A stretch of 6,533 nucleotides of DNA from NCBI GenBank assembly GCA_018896395.1, contig JAHIMN010000304.1:1-6533 (forward strand), written 5' to 3'. Below the pieces are notes generated by a model. It had not been told where the DNA came from, searched no databases, and was given only the letters and a program-made list of their open reading frames with translations. Made by a program: the position numbers and the translations under genes. This document shows, piece after piece, positions 4,666 to 6,533 of the stretch. Each line of letters opens with the position of its first letter. Positions within the stretch are counted from its first letter, which is position 1. The DNA comes from Verrucomicrobiota bacterium. GTDB taxonomy: Bacteria; Verrucomicrobiota; Kiritimatiellia; JAAZAB01.

Positions 4666-6375
4666 ATGGCGGAAGCAACACACGTGGACCCTCTGTTACA
4701 GATTCTCAGAGACAGCAAGGTGGTCAACGCCGCCCAGGTCGAGGAGATCCTGGAGGAACAGAAGCGTACCGGGAACGCCGCGCGCAAGGTGATCATGGAT
4801 CTGGGCATTGTCAAGGAGGATGACCTGCTGGTCATGATCGCCAGCCATCTGGGCACCTCGGTTATCAGCTTGGCGGAGCGCGAGATCCCCGAGGAAGTGG
4901 TCAAGGCCATCCCTGCCAGTGTGGCGCGCATGTACGGCGTGGTGCCGATCAGTCTGGATGCCAACGGCGTCGTGCTGGCCACGTCCCAACTGCTGGAGCC
5001 GGCGGTGGTGGATGAGATCCGGTTCGTGCTGACCCGCGACCTCACCTTTGTGCTGGCCCGCGAGGAGGATGTGAAAGCCAAGGTCAATAAGTTTTACGGG
5101 GAAGACAGCGATTCCATGAACGACATGCTCAATAAACTGGAAGCGGACATGGACGCGGGCGGGGTTGTGGAGTTGACCGAGGGAAAAGAGGACGAAACGG
5201 GCCTCGAACAGGCCGCCAACGCCACCCCCGTCGTGCGTTTCGTCAACCTGGTGCTCTACGAGGCCGTCCAGTCGAAGGCCTCGGATGTGCATTTTGAGCC
5301 GTTCGAGCAGGAGTTCAAAATCCGCTACCGGGTGGATGGAGCGCTCTATGAAATGTCGCCACCCCCCCGGCGCCTGGCACTCCCGGTCATCTCGCGCATC
5401 AAGGTCATGTCCAGCCTGAATATCGCCGAGCGGCGCCTGCCCCAGGATGGTCGCCTGCAGATGAACATGCTCGGGCGCCAGATTGATTTCCGCGTGTCCA
5501 CCCTGCCGACCCAGTTTGGCGAAAGCGTTGTGTTGCGTATTCTCGACCGTTCCACCGTGTCCCTGGAACTGGAAAACCTGGGCATGCCCACCGAAGTCTA
5601 CGATACCTTCAGCCGGGATATCCAGAAGCCCAACGGCATTATCATCGTCACCGGCCCGACGGGCTCCGGTAAAACGACGACGCTCTATTCCGCCCTGCGG
5701 CGCATTAACACCGTGGATATGAAACTGCTGACCGTGGAGGACCCGGTGGAATACGATATCGAGGGCATCATCCAGGTGCAGGCCAATGAGGCCATCGGGG
5801 TGACGTTCCAGCGCTGTCTGCGCGCCTTCCTCCGCCAGGACCCGGACATTATCATGGTTGGTGAAATCCGCGATTTGGAGACGGCCCAGATTGCCATCCA
5901 GTCGTCGCTGACCGGCCACTTGGTGCTCAGCACCCTGCATACCAATGACGCCGCCGGCGCCGTGACCCGTTTGATTGATATGAACGTTGAGCCTTTCCTG
6001 ATTTCTTCCACGCTGGAGTCCGTGCTGGCCCAGCGCCTGGTCCGCACCATTTGCCAGAAATGCAAGACGCCTTTGCAGCCCGATAAGACGCTTTTGGATC
6101 GTCTCACTCTGGCCGAGGAAGCCGTGGCGGGACGTCAGTTTTACTACGGCAAAGGCTGTTCCGAATGCCACGAGACCGGATACCACGGCCGTAAATCCCT
6201 GGTGGAATACATGACGGTGACGGAGCCTGTCCGCGAGTTGATCAACGAGCGCAAACCAACCCTGACCATCCGTGCCAAAGCCGTTGAACTGGGCATGCGC
6301 CTGCTGCGCGATGACGGCGTGCGTAATATCCTGGACGGCTATACCACGGCCGAAGAAGTGCTCCGCTATACCTGA
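4666..6375 (+). CDS. PilB/GspE-family pilus assembly or secretion ATPase 2
   Basis: This is an intact 569-residue motor ATPase of the PilB/GspE family, expected to act at the inner-membrane base of a type IV pilus or type II secretion system together with a PilC/GspF platform protein. Residues 1-145 form the GspE/MshE N-domain (LLQILRDSKVVNAAQVEEIL at 10-29, NKFYG near 141-145). An acidic linker follows (about 146-180), then the second N-domain with ASDVHFEPFEQEFKIRYRVDG (205-225) and SRIKVMSSLNIAERRLPQDGRL (243-264). The ATPase core has Walker A GPTGSGKT (330-337, K336), TVEDPVEY (356-363), DPDIIMVGEIRD (392-403, E400), TGHLVLSTLHT (416-426) and a zinc site at C463, C466, C498 and C501. Unlike paralogue 1 it keeps RQDPD. 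The N-domain lacks an obvious RLG c-di-GMP motif. The two paralogues are clearly diverged along the protein, so the duplication is old. PilB and GspE cannot be told apart from sequence alone, but the adjacent pilT favours a pilus role. Confidence 0.93.
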   Translation: MAEATHVDPLLQILRDSKVVNAAQVEEILEEQKRTGNAARKVIMDLGIVKEDDLLVMIASHLGTSVISLAEREIPEEVVKAIPASVARMYGVVPISLDANGVVLATSQLLEPAVVDEIRFVLTRDLTFVLAREEDVKAKVNKFYGEDSDSMNDMLNKLEADMDAGGVVELTEGKEDETGLEQAANATPVVRFVNLVLYEAVQSKASDVHFEPFEQEFKIRYRVDGALYEMSPPPRRLALPVISRIKVMSSLNIAERRLPQDGRLQMNMLGRQIDFRVSTLPTQFGESVVLRILDRSTVSLELENLGMPTEVYDTFSRDIQKPNGIIIVTGPTGSGKTTTLYSALRRINTVDMKLLTVEDPVEYDIEGIIQVQANEAIGVTFQRCLRAFLRQDPDIIMVGEIRDLETAQIAIQSSLTGHLVLSTLHTNDAAGAVTRLIDMNVEPFLISSTLESVLAQRLVRTICQKCKTPLQPDKTLLDRLTLAEEAVAGRQFYYGKGCSECHETGYHGRKSLVEYMTVTEPVRELINERKPTLTIRAKAVELGMRLLRDDGVRNILDGYTTAEEVLRYT

Positions 6376-6388
6376 GGCCTGGAGGCCT
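6375..6388 (+). other. Small GC-rich hairpin immediately after the last pilus gene
   Basis: AGGCC (6375-6379), TGGA and GGCCT (6384-6388) form a 5-bp stem starting on the last base of the TGA stop. No T-run follows, so it is at best a weak or Rho-assisted 3' end, not a standard intrinsic terminator. The same 14 bases can also be read as two AGGCCT palindromes. Confidence 0.35.
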
Positions 6389-6392
6389 AGAA

Positions 6393-6420
6393 GTCAGAGG
6401 TCAGAAATCAGAGGTCAGAT
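6393..6420. repeat. Heptamer array, RTCAGAN x4
   Basis: Four consecutive 7-nt words GTCAGAG, GTCAGAA, ATCAGAG and GTCAGAT belong to the same TCAGA family, in the same orientation, as the array at 1713-1740. The pilus cluster is therefore flanked on both sides by members of one repeat family, while the short gaps inside the cluster contain none. Confidence 0.85.
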
Positions 6421-6436
6421 GGCGGAAGACGGTCTG

Positions 6437-6465
6437 CCCACCGTAGCCCCTTGGGCGAAGGCGGG
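6437..6465. repeat. Imperfect 12-nt palindrome (CCCACCGTAGCC / GGCGAAGGCGGG)
   Basis: CCCACCGTAGCC (6437-6448) and GGCGAAGGCGGG (6454-6465) pair at 9 of 12 positions across CCTTG. An alternative inner stem GCCC-CTT-GGGC is perfect. The mismatches and lack of a T-run argue against an intrinsic terminator. It looks like a dispersed REP/BIME-like intergenic palindrome, an impression that needs genome-wide counting. Confidence 0.4.
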
Positions 6466-6533
6466 ACGACGATGCCGGTCAATAACGAAATTAAGCTCAA
6501 AGTCACAGCCATTGTATCACGGCAAGGCTCCAA

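Noticed and set aside
4696..6186. Long open frame of 496 codons on the minus strand
   Set aside because: It lies wholly antisense to the strongly conserved PilB-like gene. It is rich in His, Gln and Gly, as expected from the complement of a GC-rich gene, and shows no recognisable domain.
6472..6533. Start of a further gene (frame MPVNNEIKLKVTAI..., open to the window end)
   Set aside because: The frame is only 20 codons, with GGGA 5 nt upstream of the ATG. It has no recognisable family match, follows directly on repeat sequence, and is too short to support. The next bases beyond the window would settle it.

Overview
The window is about 6.5 kb of GC-rich bacterial DNA with all genes on the + strand. 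It holds two probable transcription units: gatB alone, then a tight cluster of three type IV pilus / type II secretion motor ATPase genes in the order pilB-like, pilT, pilB-like. GatB implies an organism that makes Gln-tRNA and/or Asn-tRNA by transamidation. The pilus motors imply a diderm or other bacterium with twitching-type pili or a related secretion machine. GC content, two PilB/GspE paralogues and simple-sequence-rich gaps would fit a PVC-group (for example Kiritimatiellota or Lentisphaerota) or similar environmental genome. That placement is a guess; nothing here fixes the phylum.

Layout. Positions 1-271 hold no gene but several short-period repeats, most strikingly about 16 degenerate 7-nt units (94-205) and three perfect AACCGTG units (227-247). 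gatB runs 272-1696. The gap 1697-1857 carries two arrays of a TCAGA-type heptamer in opposite orientation around a small perfect hairpin, so the whole gap could fold into a long imperfect stem. A perfect TATAAT overlaps the gatB stop codon and is a candidate promoter for the pilus cluster. Next come a pilB-like gene split by a one-base deficit in a C8 run (1858-2589 and 2577-3554), pilT (3561-4655) and an intact second pilB-like gene (4666-6375). The pilB1-pilT and pilT-pilB2 gaps are 6 and 10 nt, with Shine-Dalgarno sequences overlapping or abutting the upstream stop, so the three genes are almost certainly co-transcribed and translationally coupled. After 6375 come a small hairpin, another four-unit heptamer array and an imperfect palindrome.

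How the parts work together. PilB-type ATPases power pilin polymerisation (or pseudopilus extension) and PilT powers retraction. Here one retraction motor sits between two extension motors. The platform protein PilC, the pilins and the secretin are not in the window. GatB is functionally unrelated and is probably only a neighbour.

The main points of interest are: (i) several different repeat families that all share a 7-nt period and lie only at transcription-unit boundaries; (ii) the inverted heptamer arrays in the leader of the pilus operon; (iii) the C8 frameshift in pilB1, at a site where the paralogue keeps an in-frame C7; (iv) the RQAPN substitution for RQDPD beside Walker B in pilB1.
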